Shown here: piece after piece, positions 44,350-53,426 of the stretch
Layout of the letters: each line of letters opens with the position of its first letter
Numbering within the stretch: the stretch's first letter is position 1
NCBI GenBank assembly: GCA_028284285.1
Contig: JANQSA010000055.1
Span: 160,672-224,671 of the forward strand
DNA length: 64,000 bases
Source of the DNA: Croceivirga sp.
GTDB lineage: Bacteria; Bacteroidota; Bacteroidia; Flavobacteriales; Flavobacteriaceae
Reading direction: 5' to 3'
Translations under genes and position numbers: made by a program
Notes under the pieces: generated by a model
Databases searched by the model: none
What the model was told of the DNA's origin: nothing
Seen by the model: the letters and a program-made list of their open reading frames with translations, nothing else

Positions 44350-44379
44350 ATTAGCAATTTAGTTCGCGAACTAAATTAC

Positions 44380-46359
44380 TTATTTCATACTTAACTGATA
44401 TTGACTCAGACCGGAAGTAAGCCATTCCCTGTAAGTTTCCACATCCACGTATTGTACCGGTTCGTTCAATACCTCCAGGTCCGGGGAAAGCAACACGTAG
44501 TAGGGCTGGGAAGCCGAATTAAAATTAATGGTCTGGAACGTACCCCATTTCTGTCCAATGGTTTCTATGGCCTTGATGCGGCCGGATTCATATTGAAAAT
44601 CAAATTGTTCCGCTTCCGGAAGCTTTTTTCGATCATCTATATACAGGGAGATCAAAATGTAATCATTCTGTATTAAGCTATAGATGCGGGGATCGCTCCA
44701 TACGTTTTCCTCCATTTTCCGACAGTTAACGCAGGCCCAACCGGTGAAATCCAAAAGGATGGGCTTATTTTCCCGTTGCGCTGCGGCTACCCCGGTGTCA
44801 AAATCCTTGTAGCACTCCAGTCCCAGCGGACAGTCACTTTCCTTTTCCATTACGGAGTAAAAATCAGGAGGTGGGAAACCACTTAGTAGTTTAAGTGGCG
44901 TGGTTTGGACAAGCCCCAGTATCAAGTACACCGAAAATCCGAAACTTATCACACCGAAAACTTTTCTACCGTTTGATATCTTCCCCTTGGGAGTATCGTG
45001 GGGGAAACGGAAAACGCCAAATAGATAGGCCCCCATCAATATGAAAAGTAGTATCCAAATACCGAGGAATATCTCACGTTTTAACAAACCCCAGTTTCCG
45101 ACAAGATCGGCATTAGATAAGAATTTAAATGCCAGCGCCAATTCTAAAAACCCCAACACCACTTTAACCGTGGTCATCCACCCTCCTGACTTGGGAAGGG
45201 AATTCAACCAGGCGGGGAAAAGGGCAAAAAGCGCAAAGGGTAGTGCCAAGGCAAGTCCAAAACCGGTCATTCCGGCGGAAAGATTAATCGCGACATTTCC
45301 TTCTGCAAGGGTGGTACTGCCCAACAACCCTCCCAAAATAGGTCCGGTACAGGAAAAAGAGACAATGGCCAGGGTAAGGGCCATAAAGAAGATCCCTAAC
45401 CCGCCCCCTACCTTAGCGGAAGCGTTATCCAATTTATTGGCCCAGGAACTGGGCAGCGTGAGTTCGTAATATCCAAAAAATGAGAAGGCAAAAAACACAA
45501 AAACAACAAAGAAGAACAGGTTGAGCCAAATATTGGTCGCAATGGTGTTTAGAATTTGAGAGTCTACCGAGTCAAACAAGTGAAACGGAAGACTGAGCAA
45601 AAAATAGATGAGGACAATAAAAAACCCATACAAGATGGCATTTTTTATCCCTTTGGAACGATTTCCGGTATGTTTGGTGAAAAAGGAAACGGTCAGGGGA
45701 ATCAGGGGGAATACGCAGGGGGTAAGTATGGCGATCAATCCGCCCAAAAAACCAAGGCCAAAGATCATCCATAAATTCGCGTTTCCACCGGAGACGACCA
45801 GATCGGTTTGTTGCAAGCGGCCTTTATTCTTTAACTCCAACTGCAATGCTCCGGAAAGCGCCAGACTTCTTTCGTCCAGGCTGCTTTCTTCCAGTACCAC
45901 CTCAGAACCATCCAGGGAGAACGTAAAGACCTCCTCTCTTAAAACACAGACCTCTTTGCATATCTGATAATACAGTATGGCCGTAATTTGATTGACCTCA
46001 GGACGTAACAGTCGTATTTTTTGTTTGAACAATGCCTTTTCCTTGAAGAAGGTCTCGTCCACATCAAAGACTTCGGTGTATTTTGTATAGGTCTTGCCTT
46101 CTTCTGTCTCCCCTACCAGTTCGTAGTCTACCCCTGCATTTTGAAATTCAAATTCACTGGGCATGGATCCTCCTTCTGCAGTGTACAAGGAATAGATAAA
46201 CCAATCTTTGTAGATATCCGCTTTGAATACCAATTCATACTCTCCCTCCCCGATTTTTGTGAATTCCTGCTGCCAAACCGCTGGATTTTCATCGGACTGC
46301 GCACTTCCTGAAAAGACAAGAAAACACATTATTACCAAAAAGCTAAAGTACTTTTTCAA
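44380..46359 (-). CDS. dsbD: Protein-disulfide reductase DsbD
   Basis: 659 residues carrying electrons from cytoplasmic thioredoxin to the periplasm. It has a signal peptide (MKKYFSFLVIMCFLVFSGSA) and an N-terminal alpha-like domain with CKEVC. Eight membrane segments follow, with the redox cysteines in LTPCVFPLIPL and SFSCTGPILGG. The C-terminal thioredoxin-like domain has TGWACVNCRKM. It begins at a TTG (46359) overlapping the tilS stop; the signal peptide right behind it makes this start convincing. Confidence 0.93.
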   Translation of the reverse strand: MKKYFSFLVIMCFLVFSGSAQSDENPAVWQQEFTKIGEGEYELVFKADIYKDWFIYSLYTAEGGSMPSEFEFQNAGVDYELVGETEEGKTYTKYTEVFDVDETFFKEKALFKQKIRLLRPEVNQITAILYYQICKEVCVLREEVFTFSLDGSEVVLEESSLDERSLALSGALQLELKNKGRLQQTDLVVSGGNANLWMIFGLGFLGGLIAILTPCVFPLIPLTVSFFTKHTGNRSKGIKNAILYGFFIVLIYFLLSLPFHLFDSVDSQILNTIATNIWLNLFFFVVFVFFAFSFFGYYELTLPSSWANKLDNASAKVGGGLGIFFMALTLAIVSFSCTGPILGGLLGSTTLAEGNVAINLSAGMTGFGLALALPFALFALFPAWLNSLPKSGGWMTTVKVVLGFLELALAFKFLSNADLVGNWGLLKREIFLGIWILLFILMGAYLFGVFRFPHDTPKGKISNGRKVFGVISFGFSVYLILGLVQTTPLKLLSGFPPPDFYSVMEKESDCPLGLECYKDFDTGVAAAQRENKPILLDFTGWACVNCRKMEENVWSDPRIYSLIQNDYILISLYIDDRKKLPEAEQFDFQYESGRIKAIETIGQKWGTFQTINFNSASQPYYVLLSPDLEVLNEPVQYVDVETYREWLTSGLSQYQLSMK

Positions 46360-47648
46360 ACCAAAGTGATTTTTACAATTTCTTTTGTTTCCTCAGTTAC
46401 TTTGAATCGTTTGTCAGGCCGTCTTCCAATCACCCATACCAGTTCATCGGCTGAAAAGAGCAGCCATTGTTCTTCTTTGGCCAGGGTGCCCACTTTTTCA
46501 TCTTTAAAAAATTTGGACAATTTTTTTCGCCCTTCCATTCCCAGTGGATAAAAATAGTCGCCAATTTCCCATTTCCTTATTTTTAACGGGTAGTTTAACT
46601 TTTCCTTATCAACATAGAGGCTTTTTTTTGAAAAGGAGTCCATTGTGGTAGTGGTTTCGATCCTAAGTTTTACCGGGTGATCCAGCTGCGTTTGGCCCTC
46701 ATGGAGCAAAAAGATATCACTTAGGGGAGCTTTGAGGGGAACTAAAGTTAACACATCCCTATCGCGTATTAGCCGGTGTGTATGGGAACTGATTTCCTTT
46801 CCGGGGGTAGCCTCCAGAAGATGCTCCATATCCTCCCATTGTGTAAAGCCGTATTCCTGAAACAATACATACAAATACCCGGCTCTGGGCTCTAAGGATC
46901 GTAACTTTTCCAAAGAGATATGAACGGTGTCACCTTCTACTTTGAAGAGCTGTGTTTTCAATAGCGTCCTGTACTCCATTAACAAGGCATGCGTATCCGC
47001 CAAATAGCGTTGGGTTTTGTTGAAGTTGGCCAGAAAAGAAGGGTGTAGGGCTTCTAATTGGGGGACGATCTCATGGCGTATTTTATTACGAAGGTACTTG
47101 GTATCCAAATTGCTGGAATCCTCCCGCCAGCTCATCTTCTTACTTTCGGCATAGTCCAGGATCTCCAAACGGGTAAAGGGTAATAGCGGTCGTATGATCC
47201 GCTGCCTACCTTCCGGAATACCGGTAAGTCCTTCCAAACCCGTTCCTCTGGAAAGATTAATGAGAAAGGTCTCCAAGCTATCATTTAAATGATGTGCGGT
47301 GGCGATACAATCATAGGGATGCTCCTCCAGCAGCCTGGAAAACCACTGGTAGCGTAATTCACGGGCTTTCACCTGTACCGAACCGCTCTCACGGCTTAAG
47401 TCAAATGCCTTTGTGAATACGCTTTTCCCATGGGCGCTCCCCCACGCTTTTACAAACTCCTCATCGGCATCAGAGGCCTCTTCCCGCAATTTGAAGTTAC
47501 AATGGGCCAGGTCAAAATCCATTTTGCATTCGAGGAACAGGTGGGCCAGTGCCATGCTGTCTACTCCTCCACTACAGGCCAGCAATACCTTGGAGGTACG
47601 CAAAACAGGGAAACTACGCCCCATATGGGTTTTGAATTGGTCCAACAT
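46356..47648 (-). CDS. tilS: tRNA(Ile)-lysidine synthase
   Basis: 430 residues. The PP-loop ACSGGVDSMALAH (SGGVDS at 26-31) starts the ATP-pyrophosphatase domain; TAHHLNDSLETFLINLSRGT is the second motif. The C-terminal TilS domain ends with PDKRFKVTEETKEIVKI. It modifies C34 of the tRNA-Ile CAU anticodon so that it reads AUA, an essential step. It overlaps dsbD by 4 bp and lies 9 bp after the FMN reductase gene. Confidence 0.96.
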   Translation of the reverse strand: MLDQFKTHMGRSFPVLRTSKVLLACSGGVDSMALAHLFLECKMDFDLAHCNFKLREEASDADEEFVKAWGSAHGKSVFTKAFDLSRESGSVQVKARELRYQWFSRLLEEHPYDCIATAHHLNDSLETFLINLSRGTGLEGLTGIPEGRQRIIRPLLPFTRLEILDYAESKKMSWREDSSNLDTKYLRNKIRHEIVPQLEALHPSFLANFNKTQRYLADTHALLMEYRTLLKTQLFKVEGDTVHISLEKLRSLEPRAGYLYVLFQEYGFTQWEDMEHLLEATPGKEISSHTHRLIRDRDVLTLVPLKAPLSDIFLLHEGQTQLDHPVKLRIETTTTMDSFSKKSLYVDKEKLNYPLKIRKWEIGDYFYPLGMEGRKKLSKFFKDEKVGTLAKEEQWLLFSADELVWVIGRRPDKRFKVTEETKEIVKITLV

Positions 47649-47657
47649 CTTGGAAAA

Positions 47658-48191
47658 CTATAATGCCTCTAAAAAGGAACGAACCGCTTTTTGATGTTGT
47701 GCTTTTAACTCCTCATCCACAATGCCCGTATCCTCCACAAATTTATTTTTAAATCCGGGCAGGGAAAACTGTGCGACTACTTCTGCACCAAAGCGTTGTA
47801 CCATCTTATGGGCCGCTTCCAGGGCTCCGGAACCTCCTCTCGGGCTGTTGGAAGTAGCCATCAAAAGTACTTTTTTGTCTTTCAGAAATTTACGATCCAA
47901 CCGGGAAAGCCAATCCGACAGATTTTTAAAGTACGCAGAGACATTCCCGTTATGTTCATTCACGGAAATCACCATTCCTTCTGCTTTGCCGATATCCTCT
48001 CTTAACTCTATCAAAGAATTGGAATATCCTTGTTTTTGTTCCATATCCTCACTAAACAGGGGAAAAGGATAATTAGCCATATTTAAGAGTTGTACCCTGT
48101 GGCCCTCAAAGGTGGAAACCGTATGTTTTACCAACTGAAAATTTATGGATTGAGAAGAATTGCTGCCTGCAAATGCAAGAATCTTAGCCAT
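47658..48191 (-). CDS. NADPH-dependent FMN reductase family protein
   Basis: 177-residue flavodoxin-like oxidoreductase. The FMN phosphate loop is AFAGSNSSQSINFQLV at the N-terminus. VISVNEHNGNVSAYFKNLSD and LLMATSNSPRGGSGALEAAH are the family's flavin-binding segments. The start is the ATG at 48191; a frame reaching 48359 runs across the promoter of the divergent gene. First gene of the operon with tilS. Confidence 0.9.
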   Translation of the reverse strand: MAKILAFAGSNSSQSINFQLVKHTVSTFEGHRVQLLNMANYPFPLFSEDMEQKQGYSNSLIELREDIGKAEGMVISVNEHNGNVSAYFKNLSDWLSRLDRKFLKDKKVLLMATSNSPRGGSGALEAAHKMVQRFGAEVVAQFSLPGFKNKFVEDTGIVDEELKAQHQKAVRSFLEAL

Positions 48192-48254
48192 AGCGAACTG
48201 TATTGATTTCTGTGCAAAATAATCTAAAAACCAAGGAATTGCCTGTTTTTTGTC

Positions 48255-48262
48255 TAATTTTG
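48255..48262 (+). promoter_or_regulatory. -7 promoter box before the DUF1624 gene
   Basis: TAATTTTG exactly fits TAnnTTTG. It lies about 56 bases upstream of the ATG at 48319. Confidence 0.5.
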
Positions 48263-48318
48263 CCCCGGCAAAGATCCAAATTCCGTTTAAATACGAATAA
48301 TAAAGAAACCTAAAAACT

Positions 48319-49515
48319 ATGAAAGTCCGATCTAATCGACTTTTTTTTATTGATGCCATGCGCGCCTGGGCTATTTTAATGATGCTTCAGGGGCACTTCA
48401 TTGATGGGCTTTTGGATCCTATTTTTAGGAACCCCGAAAATACTACCTATGGTATCTGGAGGTATTTTAGAGGAATTACGGCACCGGTTTTCTTTACGGT
48501 ATCCGGATTTATTTTCACCTATCTGCTTCTTCGTGTTCCGGAAACGGGACTGCAAAACCCCCGTGTAAAGAAGGGGATCAGAAGGGGACTGCAACTACTG
48601 TTCATCGGATACCTTTTGCGACTCAACCTTTTCGGTCTTTTCCAGGGGCATTTATATCCCGGTTTTTATTTGGTGGATGTACTGCATTGTATTGGACTCT
48701 CCCTACTAGGGATCATTGCCGTCTATCTTTTTTCCGCCTCCAGAAAGGCGTATGTTTTTCCTACTTTACTTATCGGGACCACTTTGTTGTTGTTCGCATT
48801 TGAGCCTGTCTACAAGCAATGGTCTTTTGGCTTTTTACCCACAGCTTTGGCCAACTATTTTACCAAAGCCAATGGTTCCGTCTTTACCATCTTACCCTGG
48901 ATGGGATACGCCACAATAGGCGCCTTCTTGTCGCTATGGTTTACCAGGTTTAAAAACTACAAATACCTCTATCCGGCCGCTATTGGTATCACTACGGTAC
49001 TAGGTGCGGGCTTAATTTTTTATTCCTCCCCGGCTTTCCTGGGATTGTATGAGGCTACGGGTATTTCCCTTTTTCAGCAGATACAAAGCAACAACTACCT
49101 GTTTATCCGATTGGGGGATGTGTTCCTGGTCTTCGCCTTTTTCATGTTGATCCGAAGTGTATTGACCAATAGCAGCATTCTAAAGGTTGGCGCCAGCACC
49201 CTGTCGATCTACGTGATCCACTTCATCATTTTATACGGAAGTTTTACCGGCTTGGGCCTGTACAAATTCTTTCACCACCAATTGAATCCCTGGTGGGCGG
49301 TTCTTGGAGCTATCGGTTTTATGCTGGGGTGTACACTACTCGCACTGCAATACGCAAAGCATGAAGCCTATATCAAAATGCGAATACAAACAATTTCCCA
49401 GGCAATTCGGCTGGAGGCGTATGCCTTGTACAGAATAGGCCGCTTCCTGGGCAAACAGGGGCTCCTTCATGTCAAGGGGCTTTTGAGCAAAATCTTTGCC
49501 TTTCAACGCGGGTAA
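48319..49515 (+). CDS. DUF1624/heparan-alpha-glucosaminide acetyltransferase-like membrane protein
   Basis: 398 residues with about ten membrane segments. The N-terminus RLFFIDAMRAWAILMMLQGH (residues 7-26) with the buried His, and GITAPVFFTVSGFIFTYLLL, are typical of DUF1624 and related acyltransferase-3-like proteins that move acyl groups across the membrane. Acceptor and donor unknown. Single gene, divergent from the FMN reductase operon. Confidence 0.82.
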   Translation: MKVRSNRLFFIDAMRAWAILMMLQGHFIDGLLDPIFRNPENTTYGIWRYFRGITAPVFFTVSGFIFTYLLLRVPETGLQNPRVKKGIRRGLQLLFIGYLLRLNLFGLFQGHLYPGFYLVDVLHCIGLSLLGIIAVYLFSASRKAYVFPTLLIGTTLLLFAFEPVYKQWSFGFLPTALANYFTKANGSVFTILPWMGYATIGAFLSLWFTRFKNYKYLYPAAIGITTVLGAGLIFYSSPAFLGLYEATGISLFQQIQSNNYLFIRLGDVFLVFAFFMLIRSVLTNSSILKVGASTLSIYVIHFIILYGSFTGLGLYKFFHHQLNPWWAVLGAIGFMLGCTLLALQYAKHEAYIKMRIQTISQAIRLEAYALYRIGRFLGKQGLLHVKGLLSKIFAFQRG

Positions 49516-49555
49516 TCTTCCCTCTGGAGAAATTGGAGCTTGCGTAAATATAACC

Positions 49556-50962
49556 TTAAACGTGCAATGCCCTGTCCTCAGTGGCTGCAAGCGCTGCTTC
49601 TTTCACCGCTTCGGCATAAGTGGGGTGCGCATGACTCATCCGGGCTATATCTTCAGCAGAAGCGCGGAATTCCATCGCTGTAACCGCCTCAGTAATTAAA
49701 TCGGCACAACGCGCCCCGATCATATGCACGCCAAGAACTTCATCCGTTTTTGCATCGGCTAAGATCTTCACAAAACCATCAATATCCATACTGGCCCTTG
49801 CGCGTCCCAGAGCGCGCATGGGAAACTGACCTACCTTATGCTCTACCCCGGCTGCTTTGAGTTCTTCTTCCGTCTTCCCAACAGCAGCTACCTCGGGCCA
49901 GGTATATACCACTCCCGGGATAAGGTTATAATCAATATGTGGTTTTTGTCCTGCCAGGATCTCCGCTACCATGGTACCCTCCTCTTCTGCTTTATGCGCT
50001 AACATGGCGCCACGGACCACATCACCAATAGCATAAATGTTTTCCACAGTGGTTTGTAAATGATCATTCACTTCCACACGCCCTTTGTCGTCCAGTTTCA
50101 CACCCGCAGCTTCGGCATTCAGTCCATCGGTATAGGGTCTTCTTCCTACGGAAACCAGGCAATAGTCGCCTTTAAACACCACTTCCTGACCCTTTTTATC
50201 ATCTGCTTTTACCACTACTTCATTCCCTTCCCGTTCCACGGATTTTACCTTATGTGAAAGGTAAAACTTCACCTTTTGTTTTTTCATCACCTTCATGAGT
50301 TCTTTGGAAAGCGCACCGTCCATACCGGGAATGATCCGGTCCATATACTCTACCACGCTTACTTCCGCCCCAAGTCGTTTGTATACCTGCCCCAGTTCAA
50401 GGCCAATAACGCCTCCCCCTATGATGATCATATGTTTTGGGATCTCTTTCAATTCGAGCGCTTCGGTGGAGGTGATGATCCGTTCTTTATCAATGGTAAT
50501 AAAAGGCAAGGTAGCCGGTTTGGAGCCTGTGGCAATGATGGTATTTTTCGCTGCTATGGTCTCCTCACCACCATCGCTTTTTTTGATCGTGATGTGGGTG
50601 GCATCTTTAAAACTCCCCCAACCTTCGTACACATCAATCTTGTTCTTGTCCATCAGAAACTGTACGCCTTTGGTGGTTTGGTCTACTACGGCCTGTTTCC
50701 GGGCGATCATTTTCTCCAGGTTCACCTTTACTTCCCCGGGGATCTCTATACCGTGTTCCTCAAAGTGTTTTACCGCATCTTCATAGTGATGTGAAGAATC
50801 CAATAGCGCTTTTGAAGGAATACAGCCAACGTTTAAACAGGTTCCGCCCAGGGTGGCGTATTTTTCTATAATTGCGGTTTTCATACCCAATTGGGCACAA
50901 CGTATCGCAGCAACATAGCCGCCGGGGCCAGAACCGATTACGGCCACATCATATTGACTCAT
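49556..50962 (-). CDS. lpdA: Dihydrolipoyl dehydrogenase
   Basis: 468-residue FAD enzyme (E3) reoxidising lipoyl groups of 2-oxoacid dehydrogenase complexes and the glycine cleavage system. The FAD motif is VIGSGPGGYVAAIRCAQLG, and the redox disulfide is Cys42/Cys47 in GGTCLNVGCIPSKALL. The NAD motif is IIGGGVIGLELG, and the C-terminal catalytic HAHPTYAE is present. No E1 or E2 genes are adjacent. Confidence 0.97.
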   Translation of the reverse strand: MSQYDVAVIGSGPGGYVAAIRCAQLGMKTAIIEKYATLGGTCLNVGCIPSKALLDSSHHYEDAVKHFEEHGIEIPGEVKVNLEKMIARKQAVVDQTTKGVQFLMDKNKIDVYEGWGSFKDATHITIKKSDGGEETIAAKNTIIATGSKPATLPFITIDKERIITSTEALELKEIPKHMIIIGGGVIGLELGQVYKRLGAEVSVVEYMDRIIPGMDGALSKELMKVMKKQKVKFYLSHKVKSVEREGNEVVVKADDKKGQEVVFKGDYCLVSVGRRPYTDGLNAEAAGVKLDDKGRVEVNDHLQTTVENIYAIGDVVRGAMLAHKAEEEGTMVAEILAGQKPHIDYNLIPGVVYTWPEVAAVGKTEEELKAAGVEHKVGQFPMRALGRARASMDIDGFVKILADAKTDEVLGVHMIGARCADLITEAVTAMEFRASAEDIARMSHAHPTYAEAVKEAALAATEDRALHV

Positions 50963-51051
50963 TTACCAATTATTTTAAAGGGATTTATACAATTGACTTC
51001 GTTAAAGACGAATAACAAAAGTACGACGTTTTTAGGCTATTTCACAATAGG

Positions 51052-51441
51052 CTATACCGGGGCAAGCGGAAACTTTTTCGCACCAAAATTCCCTATCCAA
51101 ATACCCCCAACCATCCCCAGATGCATGCCCGCTTCGTAGAAAAAGGGAGAACTCCAGGGGACACAGGATACCACTACATACAGCTTTACCAATATCACTC
51201 CGGACACCACAAGATGCGGAATAGCATTATCGCGAATTACCAGCAAAGCAGCCATAAACCCGGTAATGATAGCAGAAGTCATCATTGCTGCAGATCCCAG
51301 GTAAAGCTCCCCGGTGGAACTGGAACAGAAGCTTAACCCATCAAATAGAATATCCCTGGAAATTTTAGTAAACAACAGGAAGGAAAAGGTGCTAATGACA
51401 ATGGCTAAAGCCGTTATGGCAATGCGATTTCTATTAGACAT
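51052..51441 (-). CDS. Hypothetical four-TM protein
   Basis: 129 residues with four hydrophobic segments (about 8-28, 46-68, 77-96 and 104-122), family not recognised. The membrane topology, clean ATG and spacing support a real gene. It lies between lpdA (89 bp) and the Lrp regulator gene. Confidence 0.6.
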   Translation of the reverse strand: MSNRNRIAITALAIVISTFSFLLFTKISRDILFDGLSFCSSSTGELYLGSAAMMTSAIITGFMAALLVIRDNAIPHLVVSGVILVKLYVVVSCVPWSSPFFYEAGMHLGMVGGIWIGNFGAKKFPLAPV

Positions 51442-51528
51442 GACCGTAAGTTTGTTTTTGATCGATCCCCTAAAATACTTTTGATCTGGCCTGAGTCCAA
51501 CCCCTTTAACACGCTCTTAGGTTAAAAT

Positions 51529-51987
51529 TTATATAACAACCGCCGTGGTTTTGTTCACCGTATTGATCACAAATGAACTCTGTGTACTTCCAATTTGATC
51601 TATGGCAGTAAGTTTATTCACCATAAATTCCCGGTACGCTTTCATATCCTTAACATTCACGATCAAGATATAGTCATGATCCCCACTTATATGATGGCAC
51701 TCCGACACTTCTTTCAGTTGCTGTACTTGTTTTTCAAAACGGAGCACATTCTCCTTGGTATGCTGTACCAAACGTACATGGCAAAAAACGGTAAAGTCTT
51801 TCTGTACCGCTACCTTATCCACAAGGGCGACATAATCCGTAATGACCCCCTGGCGTTCTAGCTTTCTTATCCGTTCAAATACTGCTGTGGTAGACAATCC
51901 CAGTTGTAGCCCGTACCATTTCGTGGTTTGCTTACAATCGATTTGTAAGAGGTTCAATAAGGCGGTATCGGTGGCATCCAATTCCAT
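51529..51987 (-). CDS. Lrp/AsnC family transcriptional regulator
   Basis: 152 residues. The N-terminal helix-turn-helix is ATDTALLNLLQIDCKQTTKW, then LGLSTTAVFERIRKLERQGV. The C-terminal RAM ligand-binding domain spans about 65-145, with VSECHHISGDHDYILIVNVK. It is divergently transcribed from the PLP lyase and NhaC-family transporter genes over 149 bp of AT-rich DNA, so it probably controls them in response to an amino acid. Confidence 0.93.
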   Translation of the reverse strand: MELDATDTALLNLLQIDCKQTTKWYGLQLGLSTTAVFERIRKLERQGVITDYVALVDKVAVQKDFTVFCHVRLVQHTKENVLRFEKQVQQLKEVSECHHISGDHDYILIVNVKDMKAYREFMVNKLTAIDQIGSTQSSFVINTVNKTTAVVI

Positions 51988-52114
51988 GAAGAAAAATTTT
52001 TAGGGTAAAGAGGTTTTTATTTAAAGTATTCAGAACTAAATTCTATATTATGCTAATTTAATGAATTACATTCTTATTTCAATTAATATAGTAGATTTTC
52101 ATATTACGAATAAT

Positions 52115-52122
52115 TACTTTTG
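52115..52122 (+). promoter_or_regulatory. -7 promoter box of the PLP lyase gene
   Basis: TACTTTTG exactly fits TAnnTTTG, 14 bases before the ATG at 52137. The AT-rich stretch upstream is a likely Lrp-type binding region. Confidence 0.55.
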
Positions 52123-52136
52123 ATAAAAAATATATC

Positions 52137-53363
52137 ATGAAAACAAAAAGCGTTGACCAACTGCTGGACCTGCATTATTTTGGAGAGTTTGGCGGAGTGA
52201 ATCCCTCCATTTCTGATTCCTCTACCTACACCTTTTTGTCGGCCAAGACCATGTTTGACACTTTTGAAGGGAATACGGAAGGCTGCTATCTGTACAGCAG
52301 ACATTCCTCCCCCTCCAATTTATACCTCGGTGAGGCATTGGCGGCACTTGAGGGTACGGAAACGGCTAATGTTTTTTCCAGTGGTATGGGGGCTATCTCT
52401 GCAGTGGCCATGCAACTCTGCAATGCCGGAGATCACATTGTAAGCAGCAGAACTATTTACGGAGGGACCTATGCGCTATTCAAAAACTTCCTGCCCAAAT
52501 TCAATATTACTACCGCTTTTGTCGATATCACAGATGTGAAGGCGGTTGAGAAAGGCATCACCAAAAAGACCCGAATGATCTATTGCGAAGCGGTTAGTAA
52601 TCCCCTTTTGGAGATCGCCGATTTGAGCGCTTTATCCAGATTAGCCAAAAAATACGATATTCCTTTGGTGGTGGACAACACTTTTTCCCCTTTAAGTATT
52701 GCTGCAGCTGAACTAGGAGCAGACGTTGTTATTCATAGTCTTACTAAATTTATTAACGGAAGTAGCGACTGCGTGGCAGGTGCGGTTTGTGCCTCAAAGG
52801 ACTTCTGTCTTAGCCTGAAGGATGTCAATAATGGTGCGGGAATGCTCTTGGGAAGTACCCTGGATAGTCTTCGGGCCGCTTCCATCCTAAAAAACATGCG
52901 TACGCTCCACGTCCGGATCAGCAAACACAGTGAAAATGCACTTTACCTGGCATCCCAATTTGAAGCCGATGGTTTAAAAGTGGTATATCCCGGATTGCCT
53001 TCACATCCGGGGCACGAAGCCATGAAAAAACAGATGCATGTGGAATATGGTTTTGGCGGCCTTATGACCGTGGATGTGGGATCCCTGGAAAAAGCGAATA
53101 CCCTGATGGAATTGATGCAAAAAGAAAACCTGGGGTATTTGGCGGTAAGCCTTGGCTTTTACAAAACACTGTTCAGTGCTCCCGGCACCTCTACCTCATC
53201 CGAGATCCCGCTGGAAGAGCAACAGGAAATGGGGCTTACCGACGGTTTGATCCGTTTTTCGGTGGGATTGGACCAAAATATTGAACAGACCTATTTAAAA
53301 ATGAAAGGCTGTATGCAACGGTTGGGAATTCTGAAGTCTGAAACGACGCCTACCCTTTCCTAA
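52137..53363 (+). CDS. Trans-sulfuration family PLP enzyme (methionine gamma-lyase/cystathionine lyase-like)
   Basis: 408 residues. The PLP lysine is Lys204 in HSLTKFINGSSD; YLYSRHSSPSNLYLGEALAA and the SSGMGAISAV phosphate loop are family hallmarks. Methionine gamma-lyases usually carry Cys in the YGC motif; here it is IYGGTYALF, so methionine lyase activity is uncertain and cystathionine or O-acetylhomoserine chemistry is possible. It is followed 63 bp later by an NhaC-family transporter and is divergent from an Lrp/AsnC regulator, which suggests an amino-acid uptake and breakdown unit. Confidence 0.88.
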   Translation: MKTKSVDQLLDLHYFGEFGGVNPSISDSSTYTFLSAKTMFDTFEGNTEGCYLYSRHSSPSNLYLGEALAALEGTETANVFSSGMGAISAVAMQLCNAGDHIVSSRTIYGGTYALFKNFLPKFNITTAFVDITDVKAVEKGITKKTRMIYCEAVSNPLLEIADLSALSRLAKKYDIPLVVDNTFSPLSIAAAELGADVVIHSLTKFINGSSDCVAGAVCASKDFCLSLKDVNNGAGMLLGSTLDSLRAASILKNMRTLHVRISKHSENALYLASQFEADGLKVVYPGLPSHPGHEAMKKQMHVEYGFGGLMTVDVGSLEKANTLMELMQKENLGYLAVSLGFYKTLFSAPGTSTSSEIPLEEQQEMGLTDGLIRFSVGLDQNIEQTYLKMKGCMQRLGILKSETTPTLS

Positions 53364-53426
53364 AAACGCGTTTTTTGGAGAAGAATCCTCAAAATCGTAA
53401 TATTAGGGTTTGTACAGACCCAACTT

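Noticed and set aside
47658..48359. Long form of the FMN reductase starting at 48359
   Set aside because: The additional 56 residues are not family-like and would cross the promoter of the divergent gene at 48319; the flavin motif starts directly after the ATG at 48191.
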